This document shows, in pieces, positions 7,483 through 15,985 of a DNA stretch of 64,000 nucleotides; positions within the stretch are counted from its first letter, which is position 1, and the number at the start of each line of letters is the position of its first letter. Source of the stretch: Evansella caseinilytica (GTDB lineage Bacteria > Bacillota > Bacilli > Bacillales > Salisediminibacteriaceae); the NCBI RefSeq assembly GCF_900107275.1, contig NZ_FNPI01000001.1, forward strand, positions 434,001-498,000, in the 5' to 3' direction. The position numbers and the translations under genes were made by a program. Under the pieces are notes generated by a model. That model saw nothing but the letters and a program-made list of their open reading frames with translations, was not told the DNA's origin and did not search any database.

Positions 7483-9903
7483 ATGAAATACAAAGAACTG
7501 ATCAATAAGATGACATTAGAGGAAAAAGCTTCGTTAATGTCGGGAAAAGATTTTTGGCAGACGCAGGATATTGAGCGTCTTGGCATCAACAGCATGTTTC
7601 TTGCGGATGGACCGCACGGAATAAGGAAGCAGAAGGAAGCAGCGGATCATCTCGGCCTTAATGCCAGCATCCCGGCAACTTGCTTTCCAACGGCGGCGAC
7701 AGTTGCCAACAGCTGGAACGAAGCCCTGGGAGAGAAGGTGGGCGAATATCTCGGCGAGGAAGCTGTTGCCCAAAAGGTAAATGTTCTGCTCGGTCCCGGC
7801 ATCAATATGAAAAGAAATCCGCTGTGCGGCAGAAATTTCGAATATTTCAGCGAGGACCCGTACCTTGCCGGAAAGCTTGCCGCTGCTTATATAAGCGGCA
7901 TTCAGTCTCGCGGAATTTCGGCTTGCGTCAAGCATTTTGCTGTAAATAACCAGGAGGAGCGCCGCATGTCCATTGATACCATCGTGGATGAACGAACGCT
8001 TCGGGAAATTTACTTAACGGCTTTTGAAATAGCTGTAAAGGAAGGTGGGACAAAGACGGTAATGTCCGCTTACAACATGCTGAACGGTGCCTACACTAAT
8101 GAGAGCCTGCATTTGATGAGGACGATTCTGCGTGACGAGTGGGCTTACGACGGAGTTGTTGTTACCGACTGGGGCGGCAGCAATGACCGCGTGTCAGGCT
8201 TGCTGGCCGGAAATGAGCTGGAGATGCCGACGACTGCCGGAGAAACAAACAAAGAAATTATCGAGGCAATCAACGAAGGGAAATTGGACGAAGCGCGGCT
8301 GGACGAATGTGTGGACAGGCTGCTCGAACTCATTTTTACAACGGAAGAAGTTTTTAACACACCGCTAAGGGATTTTGACGTAGAGGAGCATCACCGGTTG
8401 GCGCAGCAAGTGGCAGAAGAATCAATCGTCCTTCTGAAAAACGAAGACGATATCTTGCCGCTCAGGAAAGATAAAAAGGTTGCGGTAATTGGAGATTTTG
8501 CCAAGGAGGCGCGCTATCAGGGGGCCGGATCATCCATCGTTAACCCGACGAGATTGGAAAACACACTGGATGCCCTTGAAGAAACAGGGCTTGTAAGCAT
8601 CGGTTATGAACCTGGTTTTGAACGGTACGGCAAAAAGAACAGGAAGAAGATGGCTAAGGCGTGCGCGCTGGCGAAACAGGCCGATGTCATTCTCTTATAT
8701 ATTGGCCTTGACGAAGTCACTGAAGCAGAAGGACTGGACAGACAAAGCATGGCGATTCCGGAAAACCAAATCGAGCTGCTGCATGCTTTGCACGAGGTGA
8801 ATCCTAACATTGTGGCCGTGCTTTCATGTGGTTCGGCTGTAGAAATGCCGTGGATTGGGAAGGTGAAGGGGCTATTACATGGATACTTAAGCGGCCAGGC
8901 AGGTGCAAAAGCGATTTTGCGGGTGCTGTCAGGCGAAGTGAATCCTTCAGGAAAACTGGCGGAAACCTATCCGCTTCAGTACGAAGACATACCTTCATCT
9001 AAGCAATTTCCAGGAAAGGAAGTCAGCGTGGAGTACAGAGAAGGACCGTTTATCGGCTATCGATACTTTGATACAGCGAATGTCAATGTACTTTTTCCAT
9101 TTGGCTACGGACTCAGCTATACCACGTTTGTCTATTCCGATCTCAAAGTAAGCAAGGATGGCATCCACTTCAATATCACCAATACCGGCGATACTGCCGG
9201 AATGGAGGCAGCGCAGCTGTATGTAGGGTGTCAATCCGAGAAAATTTTCAGGCCGAAAAAAGAGCTGAAGGGGTTTGCGAAAGTATTTTTATCCCCCGGT
9301 GAAACGAAGACGGTAACAATCTCTTTTGATGATAAAACTTTCCGCTATTTTAATGTAAACACGAATCAGTGGGAAATCGAGGAGGCTGATTATAAGATCA
9401 TGATCGGTGCCTCAAGTGCCGATATTCGTTTGACAGCAACTCATTATGTGGAAGGAACCGGAGCGCCACTGCCATATGAGCGTGAAAAGCTGCCAACCTA
9501 TTACTCCGGAAAAGTTGCCAAGGTCAGCGTGGAAGAATTTGAGCAACTGATCGGACGGAAGGTGCCGGTTTCCACTTGGGATCGAACAAAGCCGTTAGGA
9601 TATAACGATACGATCGCCCAGTGTCAGTATGCCAAAGGGTGTTTTGCCAGATTTGCCTTTCGTTCCATCACGTTTGCCCACTGGTTTTTGCGGAAAATCG
9701 GTAAAAGAAGCACGGCCAATCTGATTATGATGTCCGTCTATCATATGCCGTTCCGGGGAATAGCGAGAATGACCGGCGGCATTGTGAATATGCCGATGTT
9801 GGATGGGATGTTAATGATTGTCAATGGCCGCTTCTTTAAGGGGCTGAGGCATGTGTTAAGGGAAAGAAAGAAGATGTTAAGGGCCACGAAAGGAAATGAT
9901 TAG
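7483..9903 (+). CDS. GH3 family beta-glucosidase
   Basis: This 806-residue enzyme has classical GH3 order: TIM-barrel domain (about 1-300, LADGPHGIR, GRNFEYFSEDP, KHFAVNNQEERR, VVTDWGG with nucleophile Asp229), alpha/beta sandwich (about 320-540) and a fibronectin III-like domain (FPFGYGLSYTTF to about 650). After these comes an extra C-terminal region of about 145 residues rich in Met and aromatic residues (PFRGIARMTGGIVNMPM, GRFFKGLRHVL) that could lie on the membrane. No signal peptide is seen, so it is probably intracellular. The start is set by GAGG upstream and by the paralogue at 12382, with which it is clearly duplicated. It is followed within 30 bp by the GtrA-like gene. Confidence 0.93.
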   Translation: MKYKELINKMTLEEKASLMSGKDFWQTQDIERLGINSMFLADGPHGIRKQKEAADHLGLNASIPATCFPTAATVANSWNEALGEKVGEYLGEEAVAQKVNVLLGPGINMKRNPLCGRNFEYFSEDPYLAGKLAAAYISGIQSRGISACVKHFAVNNQEERRMSIDTIVDERTLREIYLTAFEIAVKEGGTKTVMSAYNMLNGAYTNESLHLMRTILRDEWAYDGVVVTDWGGSNDRVSGLLAGNELEMPTTAGETNKEIIEAINEGKLDEARLDECVDRLLELIFTTEEVFNTPLRDFDVEEHHRLAQQVAEESIVLLKNEDDILPLRKDKKVAVIGDFAKEARYQGAGSSIVNPTRLENTLDALEETGLVSIGYEPGFERYGKKNRKKMAKACALAKQADVILLYIGLDEVTEAEGLDRQSMAIPENQIELLHALHEVNPNIVAVLSCGSAVEMPWIGKVKGLLHGYLSGQAGAKAILRVLSGEVNPSGKLAETYPLQYEDIPSSKQFPGKEVSVEYREGPFIGYRYFDTANVNVLFPFGYGLSYTTFVYSDLKVSKDGIHFNITNTGDTAGMEAAQLYVGCQSEKIFRPKKELKGFAKVFLSPGETKTVTISFDDKTFRYFNVNTNQWEIEEADYKIMIGASSADIRLTATHYVEGTGAPLPYEREKLPTYYSGKVAKVSVEEFEQLIGRKVPVSTWDRTKPLGYNDTIAQCQYAKGCFARFAFRSITFAHWFLRKIGKRSTANLIMMSVYHMPFRGIARMTGGIVNMPMLDGMLMIVNGRFFKGLRHVLRERKKMLRATKGND

Positions 9904-9933
9904 CTCTGGTTGAAGCGGCAAAGGAGAGGTAAA

Positions 9934-10569
9934 ATGAGTAGCGAAAACACGAAAGACAAAAAAGTGGCTGATGGCTCGCTTAGCTTTTGGGCGAGATATA
10001 AAGAAAAACATCCGAATATCGCGCAATTTCTGGTATTTTTTCTGCTCAGCAACGGCGTAACTGTATTGCAGCTTGTACTAATGCCTGTTTTTAAGAGCAT
10101 ATTTGAAAAAACTGCCCTGGTTAGTACCAGTTTCCAAGTATTGCAGTTCGGGCAAAACTTTGACGGCACGCCGTATTATGTATTCGATTATGCAGCAGGT
10201 GCCCTTTCCGCTGGAGGAGGCGGCGGACTTGCCTATTTTCTCGCCGTGCAAATAACGATTGCGATTGCGCAGGTCATTAACTTTTTTGCTCAAAGAAGCA
10301 TTACGTTTAAATCAAACAGCAACATTTGGAAGGCGGCTTTCTGGTATGTGGTTGCTTATATTGTTATCACGATCGGTGCCGCGGCGGCACAGGGCTTTTA
10401 TAAAGCCCCAATCTATGATTTGCTGATGAACACTTGGGGAATGGGGTCGGTCGGAGAAACGACGGCAGACGTCATTACAATGATTATTAACAGTGCTATT
10501 TCTTTCTGGGTATTTTTCCCGATCTTTAAAATCATTTTTAAACAAGAACCTGAAAAGCAGGGGCAGTAA
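9934..10569 (+). CDS. GtrA-like multi-pass membrane protein
   Basis: The 211-residue product has about four hydrophobic segments (FLVFFLLSNGVTVLQLVLM; LAYFLAVQITIAIAQVINFF; AFWYVVAYIVITIGAAAA; ITMIINSAISFWVFFPIF), the pattern of GtrA-like proteins. Members of that family are thought to help move lipid-linked sugars across the membrane, usually beside a GT2 enzyme, as here. The hallmark RSITFKS stretch after the second segment also fits (usual RRFTF-like motif). The ATG at 9934 follows AAGGAGAGG; the upstream in-frame TTG at 9910 lacks such a site. It lies between a GH3 gene and the glycosyltransferase, only 30 and 19 bp away, so the three genes look co-transcribed. Confidence 0.78.
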   Translation: MSSENTKDKKVADGSLSFWARYKEKHPNIAQFLVFFLLSNGVTVLQLVLMPVFKSIFEKTALVSTSFQVLQFGQNFDGTPYYVFDYAAGALSAGGGGGLAYFLAVQITIAIAQVINFFAQRSITFKSNSNIWKAAFWYVVAYIVITIGAAAAQGFYKAPIYDLLMNTWGMGSVGETTADVITMIINSAISFWVFFPIFKIIFKQEPEKQGQ

Positions 10570-10588
10570 AAGTAAAGGTAGTGAGAGC

Positions 10589-11605
10589 ATGAAATTATTA
10601 TCAGTAGTTATCCCTTGTTACAATTCACAGGAATACATGACAACTTGCATCGAATCTCTTTTGCCCGGGAGAGAGGACGTTGAGATACTGATAGTGAATG
10701 ATGGCTCCGTGGACCGAACAGGAGAAATTGCTGATGAGTATGCCAAAAAATATCCAGCTGTCGTCAAAGCAATTCATCAAGAAAACGGCGGTCATGGAGA
10801 AGCGGTCAATGCTGGAATCCGAAAGGCAACGGGAGTATATTTGAAGGTGGTTGACAGCGATGATTGGGTGGACATCAGAGCATATCTCAAAATTTTAAAC
10901 ACGCTAAAGGACTGGGCGGCTGAAAAAAAATCGGTGGACATGATTATCAGCAATTTTGTTTATGAAAAAGAAGGAGCAAAATATAAGAAAATCATGAAGT
11001 ATGATAATGTCCTGCCGGAAGAAACGGTTTTTACCTGGGATGATATCGGACTGTTTCGGAAAGGGCAGTATATTTTAATGCATTCGGTTATCTACAGAAC
11101 ACAATTGCTGCGGGATTGCGGGCTGGAGCTGCCAAAGCATACATTCTATGTTGACAATCTTTACGTTTATACACCGCTGCAGTATGTAAACCATATCTAT
11201 TATATAAATGTGGATTTTTACAGGTACTATATCGGCAGGGAAGATCAGTCGGTTCAGGAAAATATTATGATTAAACGAATTGATCAACAGATTCAAGTCA
11301 ACAAATTGTTGATTGAGCAGGTGGAGCTGGAAAAAATAAAGCAGCCAAAGCTGCGCCATTACATGCTCAGGCATTTAGAAATTGTCACGGTTGTTTCCGC
11401 CATCTTGCTGATCCGTTCGGGAACGATGGAGAATTTGAAAAAGAAAACAGAACTGTGGAACTTTATTAAAAATAAAGATTTGCATTTGTATCATCAACTC
11501 AGGTACGGCATCATGGGACAATTAATTCATTTACCGGGCCGAGCCGGACGAGCTATTTCTGTTGGAGCCTACAAAATATCACAAAGATTAGTAGGGTTTA
11601 ATTGA
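10589..11605 (+). CDS. Family 2 glycosyltransferase
   Basis: The 338-residue protein opens with the GT-A fold signature KLLSVVIPCYNSQEYM and carries VNDGSVDRTGEIAD, ENGGHGEAVNAGI and the VDSDDWVD metal-binding motif, so it should transfer a sugar from a nucleotide donor. Donor and acceptor are not evident. The start at 10589 follows GTGAGAG and gives the standard family N terminus; the frame remains open upstream into the GtrA gene. Together with the GtrA-like protein it forms a typical pair for glycosylating a membrane lipid or wall polymer. Finding this pair between two GH3 genes is unusual. Confidence 0.9.
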   Translation: MKLLSVVIPCYNSQEYMTTCIESLLPGREDVEILIVNDGSVDRTGEIADEYAKKYPAVVKAIHQENGGHGEAVNAGIRKATGVYLKVVDSDDWVDIRAYLKILNTLKDWAAEKKSVDMIISNFVYEKEGAKYKKIMKYDNVLPEETVFTWDDIGLFRKGQYILMHSVIYRTQLLRDCGLELPKHTFYVDNLYVYTPLQYVNHIYYINVDFYRYYIGREDQSVQENIMIKRIDQQIQVNKLLIEQVELEKIKQPKLRHYMLRHLEIVTVVSAILLIRSGTMENLKKKTELWNFIKNKDLHLYHQLRYGIMGQLIHLPGRAGRAISVGAYKISQRLVGFN

Positions 11606-11612
11606 CAGATAT

Positions 11613-12180
11613 GAAGGGGCTGTGTCAAAAGCCAAAGCTATAAGCGTCTGTTCAAAAAGGCAATGGTTCCGCACGATGCGCCCCAATTCCGCCTAAGTGC
11701 TGCCCACGTCCTATGGGCAACGGCGAAATGTCGTCATCCTGACTCCAAGAAAACCACTCACAGTCGGCCTGAAAAGAATGCATCGGCTCCACCCATTGTT
11801 TCTTCCTCTACAAGCATAGCTTCGACGAATGTCCAAGTGCCATCGCGCGCGATGGCACAATGAGACAGTTCTCAGTGTCTCAGTGAAGAATGGCTCATTG
11901 CTTCGTGCTTGTTCAAAAAGATTAAAACCGATCTTTTTGAACAAACACGATAAAAAAATATCAGTGCAATGGCACCGTGCTTGTCTCTTCCTCTGCAAGC
12001 ACAGCTTCGATGACTATCCGTCGAGACAACTCGATGGGAAAGGCATCGTAGCTTTGCTCGTCGCTGCACGCTCGATAAGAAAAAACGACTCCTATCGGGC
12101 TTTTGAAAAGATGCAGCGGCTTCGCTCATTGCTTCGGGGGTGACTCAAATGGGTAGGTTTTCCCATTTGAGACACCCCCC
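11613..12180. repeat. Long mosaic of family M repeat modules
   Basis: The 715-bp gap between the GT2 and GH3 genes holds no credible gene but a string of modules seen elsewhere: GGCTGTGTCAAAAGCC at 11620, a GTTCAAAAAGGCAATGG block at 11649 (as at 58039), the palindromic GCCATCGCGCGCGATGGC near 11840, and the TGTTCAAAAAG hairpin at 11905-11948. Then follow a CTTGTCTCTTCCTCTGC block, the CTATCGGGC module, and a terminator-like hairpin at 12136-12180 with CTCAAATGGG arms. Short open frames on both strands here are products of the repeats. Confidence 0.85.
12136..12180. terminator. Terminator-like hairpin (family M, module F)
   Basis: GGGGGTGACTCAAATGGG and its complement CCCATTTGAGACACCCCC pair with one mismatch around a T-rich loop. 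Similar hairpins are at 15217, 42042, 55317 and, degraded, 27230. Confidence 0.6.
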
Positions 12181-12290
12181 TTTCTTTCACGCCGCCGCTG
12201 CGGCTGCTGAAGTGGCAGATAAAAGAATTGTTAGAAAATCGCCGGATTCTATAGTAGAATATTTCATATGTGTTATGAAGGGTTTGATAG

Positions 12291-12332
12291 TGGTTGTTCA
12301 AAAAGATAAAAAGCGGCCTTTTTGAACAACCA
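12291..12332. repeat. Hairpin with TGGTTGTTCAAAAAG arms (family M, module A)
   Basis: Perfect 15-bp stem (12291-12305 with 12318-12332). As at 7413, the hairpin lies directly before a GH3 gene, here 49 bp before the ATG. Confidence 0.85.
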
Positions 12333-12381
12333 TCATATACCTTATTGGGGTAACTCCTTAATCTGCAAAAGAGGAATCGTT

Positions 12382-14808
12382 ATGAAATATAAACAATTAA
12401 TTGCAAAGATGACGTTGGAAGAGAAAGCGTCTTTAATGTCAGGGAAAGATTTTTGGCAAACTCAGGATATTGAGCGTCTCGGCATCAATAGCATGTTCCT
12501 TGCCGATGGACCGCATGGCATAAGAAGACAGGCGGTGGCGGCGGACAAGCTCGGACTTAATGCCGGGATTCCGGCAACCTGTTTCCCGACGGCGGCGACG
12601 GTGGCAAACAGCTGGAATGCGGAACTAGGAGAAAAAGTCGGCGAGTATCTCGGAGAAGAGGCGATTGCACAGAAAGTCAACGTCCTTCTTGGACCTGGCG
12701 TTAATATGAAAAGGAATCCCCTGTGCGGAAGAAATTTTGAATATTTCAGCGAGGATCCATACCTTGCCGGCAAAATGGCCGCCGGTTATATCAGAGGAAT
12801 TCAATCCCATGGCATATCAGCATGTGTGAAGCACTTTGCCGCAAATAATCAAGAGCAGCGGCGTATGTCCATTGATGTGGTCGTCGATGAACGGACGCTC
12901 AGGGAAATGTATCTGACTGCTTTTGAAATTGCGGTAAAAGAAGGGAAAACGAAGGCGATCATGTCTTCCTACAACAGGTTAAACGGAGTCTACACGAATG
13001 AAAGCCTTCATTTAATGCAGGATATTCTCCGCGGGGAATGGGGATATCAAGGAACGGTGATCACCGATTGGGGCGGAAGCAATGATCGTGTCGCAGGTCT
13101 CCTGGCTGGAAATGAACTGGAGATGCCGACGACCGCGGGGGAAACCGATAATGACATCATTCAGGCCGTCAAAGATGGAAGAATCAAAGAGGAAGTATTG
13201 GATGAATGCGTCGACCGCTTGCTTGAACTCATTTTCACAACAGAAGAAGCCTATAGAAAGCCGCTTGTCGAGTTTAATGTGGAACGGCACCATCGCGTCT
13301 CGCAGAAGGTTGCGGAAGAGTCCATCGTCCTTCTGAAAAACGAAGATAACATCTTGCCGCTTAAATTTGGTAAAAAGGTCGCCGTAATCGGAGAGTTTGC
13401 CAAAAATGCACGATATCAGGGGGCGGGATCGTCCATTGTAAATCCGACGATTTTGGATCATACGATGGACTGCTTTGAGGAATCGGGAATTGTCAACATC
13501 GGTTATGAGCCTGGTTTTGAACGTTATGGGAAGAAATCACGGAAAAAGATCGCGAAAGCATGTGAGCTTGCCGAAAAAGCGGATGTGATTCTTTTATATC
13601 TTGGATTGGATGAGGCTACGGAAGCCGATGGTCTGGACCGGAAAAGTATGAGGATTCCTGATAATCAGATTGATTTATTGCATGCTTTGCATCAGGTCAA
13701 CCAGAACATTGTCACGATTCTTTCTTGCGGCTCGGCTGTCGAGATGCCTTGGGTGGATAAAGTAAAAGGGTTGTTGCATGGCTATTTAGGCGGACAGGCA
13801 GGGGCAAGAGCGATTCTAAGGGTTTTGTCCGGTGATGTAAATCCCTCGGGGAAGCTGGCGGAAACTTATCCGCTCACCTACGAGGACACCCCTTCCTTTC
13901 CCAACTTTCCAGGAAATGAAGTGAGCGTGGAATACAGAGAAAGCATTTTTATCGGCTACCGTTACTATGATACCGCAAATGTCCATGTGCGCTTTCCTTT
14001 CGGCTACGGGCTGAGCTATACAACATTTGCATACTCGGGATTACAGGTGAATAAGACCGGGGTCACATTTACATTGACCAATTCAGGAGCTGTCGCCGGG
14101 ATGGAAGTGGCACAGATGTATGTCGGTTGTAATTCCGACAATATTTTCCGGCCGAAAAAAGAACTGAAGGGCTTTGACAAAATCTTCATTAACGCAGGGG
14201 AGTCGAAGACGGTAACCATCCCCTTTGATGAGAAAACATTCCGTTATTTTAATGTAAAAACGAATCAATGGGAAATAGAAGAAGCGGAGTATACGATCAT
14301 GATCGGTTCGTCCAGTACCGATATCCGATTGACGGATACAATATTTGTGGAGGGCACAGGCGCTCCGCTTCCGTACGATAAAAACGAACTGCCTTCCTAT
14401 TATTCGGGAAAAATTACCAACGTCAGTGTCGGGGAATTTGAGTCTTTGCTTGGACGGAAGGTTCCTGTGTCAACATGGGACAGAAAGCGGCCGCTTGGAT
14501 ACAACGACACGATTGAACAGTGTCAGTATGCAAAGGGTGTATTTGGAAGGCTGATGTTTCACGCGGTGGTGTTTGCCCATTGGTTTTTAAGAAAAACAGG
14601 GAAAAGAAACACGGCCAACCTGATTATGATGTCCGTTTATTATTTGCCATTTCGAGGAATGGCCAGGATGACAGGCGGTCTGATCAATATGCCGATGGTG
14701 GATGGGATCTTGCAAATGGTCAATGGGCATTTCTTCAAAGGGCTGCGTCACTTTCTAAAGGAAAGGCATGCGATGCGGCTGGGTCGGCGGAAAAAGAGTG
14801 CAAACTGA
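12382..14808 (+). CDS. GH3 family beta-glucosidase (paralogue of the 7483 gene)
   Basis: The 808-residue protein is colinear with the product of 7483-9903 and identical over long stretches: GH3 barrel with GRNFEYFSEDP and VITDWGG (nucleophile Asp229, same position), alpha/beta domain, fibronectin III-like domain (FPFGYGLSYTTF) and the same Met- and aromatic-rich C-terminal extension (PFRGMARMTGGLINMPM). It has no signal peptide. The ATG follows GAGGAATCG. The last residues GRRKKSAN differ from the paralogue and coincide with the first unit of the 21-bp array, which seems to have replaced the original gene end. The nucleotide divergence between the copies, mostly at third positions, points to an old duplication. 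Confidence 0.93.
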   Translation: MKYKQLIAKMTLEEKASLMSGKDFWQTQDIERLGINSMFLADGPHGIRRQAVAADKLGLNAGIPATCFPTAATVANSWNAELGEKVGEYLGEEAIAQKVNVLLGPGVNMKRNPLCGRNFEYFSEDPYLAGKMAAGYIRGIQSHGISACVKHFAANNQEQRRMSIDVVVDERTLREMYLTAFEIAVKEGKTKAIMSSYNRLNGVYTNESLHLMQDILRGEWGYQGTVITDWGGSNDRVAGLLAGNELEMPTTAGETDNDIIQAVKDGRIKEEVLDECVDRLLELIFTTEEAYRKPLVEFNVERHHRVSQKVAEESIVLLKNEDNILPLKFGKKVAVIGEFAKNARYQGAGSSIVNPTILDHTMDCFEESGIVNIGYEPGFERYGKKSRKKIAKACELAEKADVILLYLGLDEATEADGLDRKSMRIPDNQIDLLHALHQVNQNIVTILSCGSAVEMPWVDKVKGLLHGYLGGQAGARAILRVLSGDVNPSGKLAETYPLTYEDTPSFPNFPGNEVSVEYRESIFIGYRYYDTANVHVRFPFGYGLSYTTFAYSGLQVNKTGVTFTLTNSGAVAGMEVAQMYVGCNSDNIFRPKKELKGFDKIFINAGESKTVTIPFDEKTFRYFNVKTNQWEIEEAEYTIMIGSSSTDIRLTDTIFVEGTGAPLPYDKNELPSYYSGKITNVSVGEFESLLGRKVPVSTWDRKRPLGYNDTIEQCQYAKGVFGRLMFHAVVFAHWFLRKTGKRNTANLIMMSVYYLPFRGMARMTGGLINMPMVDGILQMVNGHFFKGLRHFLKERHAMRLGRRKKSAN

Positions 14809-14898
14809 CGGAATAAAGCGATAAAACGCCGGAAATAATCTCAATTTTGACGGAAGTACTGATCAAAGTGACGGGAAAAAGCTGAATATCGACGGAAT
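14786..14898 (+). repeat. Array of GACGGAAT-like octamers with exact 21-bp period (inverted relative to 20583)
   Basis: Octamers start at 14786 (GGCGGAAA), 14807 (GACGGAAT), 14828 (GCCGGAAA), 14849 (GACGGAAG), 14870 (GACGGGAA) and 14891 (GACGGAAT), each exactly 21 bp apart. The 13-bp spacers are AT-rich and vary. The first unit lies in the 3' end of the GH3 gene. The complement of the octamer, ATTCCGTC, forms the second array at 20583-20805. Confidence 0.85.
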
Positions 14899-14923
14899 TA
14901 CTGGTCGGTTCCACTCATTGTTC

Positions 14924-15262
14924 GAGGCTGTATCAAAAGCCAAAACTATAAGAGTCTGTCCAAGTGCCAGCGCGTGCGATGACACGATGAGACAGTTCGC
15001 AGTGTCTCAGTGAAGAATGGCTCATTGCTTCGTGCTTGTTCAAAAAGATAAAAACCGATCTTTTTGAACAAACACGATAAAAAAATATCAGGGCAATGTC
15101 TCCGTGCTTGTCTCTTCCTCTGCCAGTATTGCCCTGATGTCGATCCAAGTGCCATCGCGCGCGATGACACAATGAGACAGCTCGTAGCCTCTCGGTGAAG
15201 TGTGACTCATTGCTTCGGGGGTGTCGCAAAAGGGAAAAACCACCCTTTTGAGACCCCCCCTT
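14924..15262. repeat. Mosaic family M repeat
   Basis: This holds the modules GGCTGTATCAAAAGCC, GTGCCAGCGCGTGCGATG with GACACGATGAGACAG, the TGTTCAAAAAG hairpin (15032-15075), ATATCAGGGCAATG paired with TATTGCCCTGAT, a second CATCGCGCGCGATG block, and a terminal hairpin at 15217-15260. It is closely similar to 52974-53180 and to parts of 11613-12180 and 30458-30640. Confidence 0.85.
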
Positions 15263-15265
15263 CTA

Positions 15266-15528
15266 TTAAAAGATTCCACTGAACAGCTGATACGTTTTCT
15301 GACGTTCTGCATCCACGTTTGCAAACCCTTCCGGACTGTAGTTTTCCAACAGCAAATGCCATTTTTCACTTCATTGGAATAATTACTGTAGTCGATATTG
15401 GGTGATTTGGAGCTTGGAAGATAAGTGTCGGTTTGTCGCGGCTTTCCACCGGTGTTTGAAGGTGAATGTTTTAAACCCGCTGTAATATTTTTTACCGCAT
15501 CATAGGTGAGTGAGATTCCTTTGAACAT
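15266..15528 (-). pseudogene. Small gene of unknown function broken by a one-base frameshift
   Basis: An ATG at 15528 follows an excellent CTGGAGGGG site and opens a frame reading MFKGISLTYDAVKNITAGL. After the stretch SNYSNEVK, at an A5 run, the natural-looking continuation WHLLLENYSPEGFANVDAE and RQKTYQLFSGIF moves to another frame and stops at 15266; one extra A would join the two into about 87 residues. In the first frame the sequence becomes Cys/Arg-rich and runs into the neighbouring repeat. I do not recognise the family. A sequencing error in the A run could give the same picture. Confidence 0.5.
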
Positions 15529-15667
15529 GTATACCCCTCCAGTAATTTGGATGCTTCTCTAATTACTATATCGGCATGTTTCCAATGGAGTTAGTAATTG
15601 GTTCCGGATAAATGCCTTCGTTTTTTCCTCCCTCCCGTGTGCAGGCTTATTGAACGAAGAAAAAATA

Positions 15668-15696
15668 TTGACTTTCAGTACAAGAGCTTTTATGAT
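15668..15696 (+). promoter_or_regulatory. Sigma-A-type promoter for the binding protein-kinase-regulator genes
   Basis: TTGACT (15668-15673) and TATGAT (15691-15696) are separated by exactly 17 bp. Transcription would start near 15703, leaving an untranslated leader of about 280 nt that contains the GGCTGTTT-type element. Confidence 0.5.
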
Positions 15697-15793
15697 AATG
15701 TTATCCTCTGAGAGATTTCATCTTTTGAGGATTTTTTGTATTGATAGACTATTGCTCGCGATCCCTCAGCAAAGAGCAAACGTTTTATTAGTC

Positions 15794-15830
15794 GGCTGTT
15801 TCCGTAAATATTGTTGCTCGTGGACCGTTT
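15794..15830 (+). repeat. GGCTGTTT-type interspersed element (family G), copy 1
   Basis: GGCTGTTTCCGTAAATATTG followed by TTGCTCGTGGACCGTTT is shared with 40261-40298 and, in its first half, 41619-41655. It lies in the leader of the sensory operon. Confidence 0.55.
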
Positions 15831-15985
15831 CAAGACGACTTCAATTGTCTGAACGGCTATATTATTTTCAAAATCTTCAAGTAAGAGTTTGTTGTAAAAG
15901 AATGATCTTCACAAGGCCTGCACGATATTTTTTTGAACCACGAAGACCGCTTATCAATGAAAATCGCGGTGAGAAGAGGGATGAC

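Noticed and set aside
11663-12325. Several short open frames with Arg/Ser/Cys-rich sequence on both strands
   Set aside because: The same peptides appear at other family M copies in different frames, so they reflect the repeated DNA and not genes.
12322-12381. Extended N terminus of the second GH3 enzyme
   Set aside because: The start would lie in the right arm of a repeat hairpin; the ATG at 12382 has a GAGG site and matches the paralogue.
15650-15985. Long N-terminal extension of the first sugar-binding lipoprotein
   Set aside because: It contains the promoter and a family G element; the true start is followed by a lipoprotein signal peptide that must be N-terminal.
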